This document shows positions 44,327-46,406 of a DNA stretch of 46,406 nt, in pieces. The notes below the pieces were generated by a model. It ran no database searches and was not told the origin of the DNA. It saw only the letters and a program-made list of their open reading frames with translations. How positions within the stretch are numbered: position 1 is the stretch's first letter; each line of letters opens with the position of its first letter. Both the position numbers and the translations under genes were made by a program. The stretch covers positions 1 through 46,406 of the forward strand of contig JAEMRK010000005.1 of the NCBI GenBank assembly GCA_016463375.1. Direction: 5' to 3'. This stretch comes from Parachlamydiales bacterium (GTDB taxonomy: Bacteria; Chlamydiota; Chlamydiia; Chlamydiales; JAEMRK01).

Positions 44327-45025
44327 ATGACAGCCTTTCAAAAAGTATCTTCTTATCTACAACTATCTGAAGTCGACCAAAAAGCAATTCAAGAGTGTTT
44401 AAATGGCTATAGCGACTATAGCCGTATTAAAACACTAACCAATGCACTTTATTCTTTCATTGGTCGATCAGATTGGCAAATTGCCAAATCTACTATTCAA
44501 GAACGTGTTATAATCCGGCTTGATGAACTGCTTAGTAATGAAAAACCAGAAGAATTGAAACGAAGATCTGCTATTGTCAGTGAATTTATTTTACGTTACT
44601 TAATAACAGAAACAACATGTGAATATTCAAGACCTAATTTTCAATTGACTCAAGAATTGCGCACCACTGAAAAACTTTGGGAAATGGAATTACCTGAAAT
44701 TACATTTCGTGCAAGTTATGGTAATGGATCGACACTACCTCGTCTTGAACCTGAAATTGTGCGTAAACGTTTAAATGACCTTGTATCTAAGTTAAATGTT
44801 TCTATTACTAAAGCCACGTCCATGATCATGAATAAAAGAGCAAATATTCCAACTTATGAAGCCATCCATGAACTGTCAAAGCCCACACCTTTTCAGCAAA
44901 CCCTGACTGCAGCTAGAAGTTTACGAGATATTGCTGCTGCTTGCCGTACGAATGAATTAAACAAAACGTTTTTTCAAACGCACAGCGCTTATTTAGATTT
45001 AAAATATCGCATAGCAAATCCATAA
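44327..45025 (+). CDS. tandem paralogue family member 5, unknown function
   Basis: The product is 232 aa from ATG 44327, with AGG at 44318-44320 upstream; a TTG at 44312 is less likely because it breaks the Trp50 alignment. Blocks: MTAFQKVSSY, NGYSDYSRI, GRSDWQIAK, SEFILRYLITE, EKLWEMELPEITFRASYGNGSTLPRLE. It is the last full-length copy before tRNA-Asn. Its NGYSDY stretch is also found in the short sixth relative at 45653 (GGYSDF), linking that gene to the family. Confidence 0.82.
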   Translation: MTAFQKVSSYLQLSEVDQKAIQECLNGYSDYSRIKTLTNALYSFIGRSDWQIAKSTIQERVIIRLDELLSNEKPEELKRRSAIVSEFILRYLITETTCEYSRPNFQLTQELRTTEKLWEMELPEITFRASYGNGSTLPRLEPEIVRKRLNDLVSKLNVSITKATSMIMNKRANIPTYEAIHELSKPTPFQQTLTAARSLRDIAAACRTNELNKTFFQTHSAYLDLKYRIANP

Positions 45026-45099
45026 AATGTATCTTTATGCCAATCTGTGAGCAATTTTTCTTGCTGAAAAATCACCCCTTACCTAAAATGCTCATTTAT

Positions 45100-45171
45100 T
45101 CCGGATTAGCTCAGCGGTAGAGCAGTGGACTGTTAATCCATTGGTCGTAAGTTCGAATCTTACATCCGGAG
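45100..45171 (+). tRNA. tRNA-Asn (anticodon GTT)
   Basis: A complete cloverleaf of 72 nt: acceptor TCCGGAT/ATCCGGA, D-arm TAGCTCAGCGGTAGAGCA, anticodon stem GTGGA/TCCAT with loop CTGTTAA (anticodon GTT), T-loop GTTCGAATC and discriminator G. CCA is not encoded. A terminator follows within 8 bases. tRNA genes are common integration points, but no integrase or flanking repeat is seen here. Confidence 0.95.
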
Positions 45172-45178
45172 AATCAAG

Positions 45179-45207
45179 CCCCTCTTTTAAGAGGGGTTTT
45201 CTTTTTT
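45179..45207 (+). terminator. rho-independent terminator of tRNA-Asn
   Basis: CCCCTCTT (45179-45186) pairs with AAGAGGGG (45189-45196), and TTTTCTTTTTT follows. Stem of 8 bp with a T-rich tail. Confidence 0.9.
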
Positions 45208-45652
45208 CCCCTACTCTTTTTCAAGATCCTCTACAAATAATGTTTCAATAATAATTTAATTATTTTAAACAAAATTACATAAAATAAATTCATCAAATCC
45301 AACTAAATATTGTTCTGAAAATGCAAGCCTAAAAGGACAAAATAGTTGCAGTAACTTAAAAAAAAATTTAATTGATAACGCTCGTTCGTTATTAAACACG
45401 TTCACGCATAATAGAAATAGGGCTAATAATTGGATCAATTCAATATCAACAAAGTTTACTTTTTATAAAAAATCCCCTGCAATCCAGCTAATCTATTTTT
45501 TTATGTATTGAAAAAAATTATTGGGAGTGAATACGAAAACATACGAATGGATAGTCTTAAATCCATACAATTACTTCTAATTTTTTCATGCTGTCAAATT
45601 GTCACTTTAGGTTATAATTTCCCATGTTTAATTTATAAATTTAGGAAATGAC
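45208..45652. other. non-coding gap between tRNA-Asn and sixth family relative
   Basis: This 445-base, very AT-rich stretch holds no open frame I can support on either strand. A short inverted repeat ATAACG/CGTTAT occurs at 45375-45392. A TATAAT hexamer at 45613-45618, about 35 bases before the next gene, is a possible -10 element without a clear -35. No tRNA-like, attachment-site or repeat pattern was seen. Confidence 0.5.
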
Positions 45653-46075
45653 ATGGAATTTAATTTCAATATATCAAAGCAAGTACAAACAGAACTTAGC
45701 CAATATTCTTTATCTACCAAAAATCTTAATGTTGTAAAACGCTGTATTGGTGGTTATAGCGATTTCAACGGAGTCGTTGATGCAGTAAAAAAAATAACCT
45801 ACCGTTTCTTTCAATTTATAAAACGCTATCCTGATTGGAATCTAACATCGATTATTTTAAAATCAGCTCCTAAAACGAGTTCGTTTGAACAAGATGAATA
45901 TGCGACAATAGAAACCAAAAATTGTACAGATTTTACATATGGAAATGAAGTATCTAAGTTCGTTCCAGATGTCGAAATCAAGGCTTTATTAAATACACTT
46001 ATTAAAATGAATAGCCAAACAACAAAAAGTCCTTGTACAAGAAAAGTCACACCTCTTAAAGAAAAAACTTCATAA
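45653..46075 (+). CDS. short diverged relative of the tandem family
   Basis: The product is 140 aa from ATG 45653, with AGGAAA upstream. Residues about 13-65 can be aligned by eye to family members: SQYSLSTKNLNVVKRCIGGY with SSYLQLSEVDQKAIQECLNGY of member 5, then SDF and a Asp-Trp pair at 61-62 in the place of Trp50. The central SEFVLRYLITE and GNGSTLP motifs are missing, and the rest is polar with a basic tail. It is a truncated or minimal version rather than a frameshifted one, as the reading frame ends cleanly. A partial peptidase gene starts 15 bases later. Confidence 0.65.
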   Translation: MEFNFNISKQVQTELSQYSLSTKNLNVVKRCIGGYSDFNGVVDAVKKITYRFFQFIKRYPDWNLTSIILKSAPKTSSFEQDEYATIETKNCTDFTYGNEVSKFVPDVEIKALLNTLIKMNSQTTKSPCTRKVTPLKEKTS

Positions 46076-46090
46076 GGATTAGATAAAGCC

Positions 46091-46406
46091 ATGACGTCTG
46101 AAACAATCCCCTTTTCCAAAATGGTTTATGAAAGACCAGTTGTAAAAGACTACCAAACACTTTGTAATGGCTTTATTGATAAATTAAAGGGTTCAAACGA
46201 ACAAGACCTTCTTTATATTTTGAAGTGCTGGGATCATGCGCGAGAGCGCATCCAGACACTTCAAAATATCATAACAATTAAGTACACATCCAATACTCAA
46301 GACCCCCTAATTAAAGAAGAAAAAAACTTCTTCGATAAATCCATGCCTCATTTTGAAGAACTGGATATTGAAGTGATTAAGGCTATTCTTAAAAATACTC
46401 ACAATG
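46091..46406 (+). CDS. M3-family oligoendopeptidase, N-terminal part (cut by window edge)
   Basis: The frame is open from ATG 46091 to the window end (105 codons), with AAGGA upstream. The start PFSKMVYERPVVKDY, then WDHARERIQTLQNI, KYTSNTQDPLIKEEKNFFDK and a later PHFEELDIEVIKAIL, resembles the N-terminal helical domain of M3B oligoendopeptidases of the 'not PepF' type (consensus with IRHSIDT, EFYxAENDFFDE and similar). The catalytic HEXXH lies outside the window. If correct it is a second M3 peptidase near pepF. Homology is by eye. Confidence 0.75.
   Translation, partial: MTSETIPFSKMVYERPVVKDYQTLCNGFIDKLKGSNEQDLLYILKCWDHARERIQTLQNIITIKYTSNTQDPLIKEEKNFFDKSMPHFEELDIEVIKAILKNTHN

Noticed and set aside
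45100-45652. tRNA-Asn as an integration site of a genomic island
   Set aside because: No duplicated tRNA 3' end, integrase or transposase is visible in the window, and the family relatives lie on both sides of the tRNA.

Overview
The window looks like a chromosomal segment of a Chlamydiae member, most likely an amoeba-associated 'environmental' chlamydia (Parachlamydiales-like) rather than a Chlamydiaceae pathogen. The support is a low GC content together with chlamydial signature genes and gene orders: a type III translocator operon with an LcrH/SycD chaperone close to ispH, a Pkn1-type kinase fused to a formylglycine-generating-enzyme (FGE) domain, the yidC/dnaA/lgt neighbourhood, the dnaQ-mqnD-mqnB-msbA-accA-(hypothetical)-HU block, and pepF-groES-groEL. 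Correspondences to Chlamydia trachomatis loci are from memory and were not computed. An L,D-transpeptidase gene, large OppA fusions and a private tandem gene family point away from Chlamydiaceae.

Layout. 1-510: possible 3' end of an upstream gene, a tRNA-Leu with its terminator (minus strand), and a promoter for the type III operon. 510-3703: a four-gene translocator operon. 3700-9808: a methyltransferase/NAPE-PLD-like pair, a low-molecular-weight tyrosine phosphatase, ispH, and a TPR protein plus a kinase-FGE protein. 10000-22625: yidC, a lipoprotein OppA, a 1686-residue protein carrying two more OppA modules, dnaA, a hypothetical gene and lgt. 22622-34344: a membrane protein, PIN-TRAM protein, acpS, dnaQ-like exonuclease, futalosine-pathway mqnD/mqnB, an MsbA-like exporter with an inserted EF-hand-like loop, accA, L,D-transpeptidase, a hypothetical gene, HU/IHF and tyrS. 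34532-40396: a small hypothetical gene, rpiA, a bifunctional-nuclease-fold protein, HPr, pepF, a CIRCE-like operator, groES and groEL. 40515-46406: an AsmA-like anchored protein, five tandem paralogues of an unrecognised family, tRNA-Asn, a sixth diverged short relative, and the 5' part of an M3-family oligoendopeptidase cut by the window edge.

How the genes work together. Much of the window is housekeeping: menaquinone by the futalosine route, fatty-acid initiation, lipoprotein maturation, membrane protein insertion, replication initiation and chaperonins. Host-interaction and envelope functions are spread between these genes: translocators, OppA solute binders that may handle host or cell-wall peptides, the L,D-transpeptidase, and the kinase-FGE protein. 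Best candidates for undescribed biology are the six-member family at 41375-46075 and the signal-peptide-less tandem OppA fusion at 13533-18593. Also notable are the EF-hand-like insertion in MsbA, the kinase lacking its HRD aspartate, and a groE operator whose two arms differ from CIRCE in a compensating way. No transposase, integrase, CRISPR array or rRNA gene was seen.
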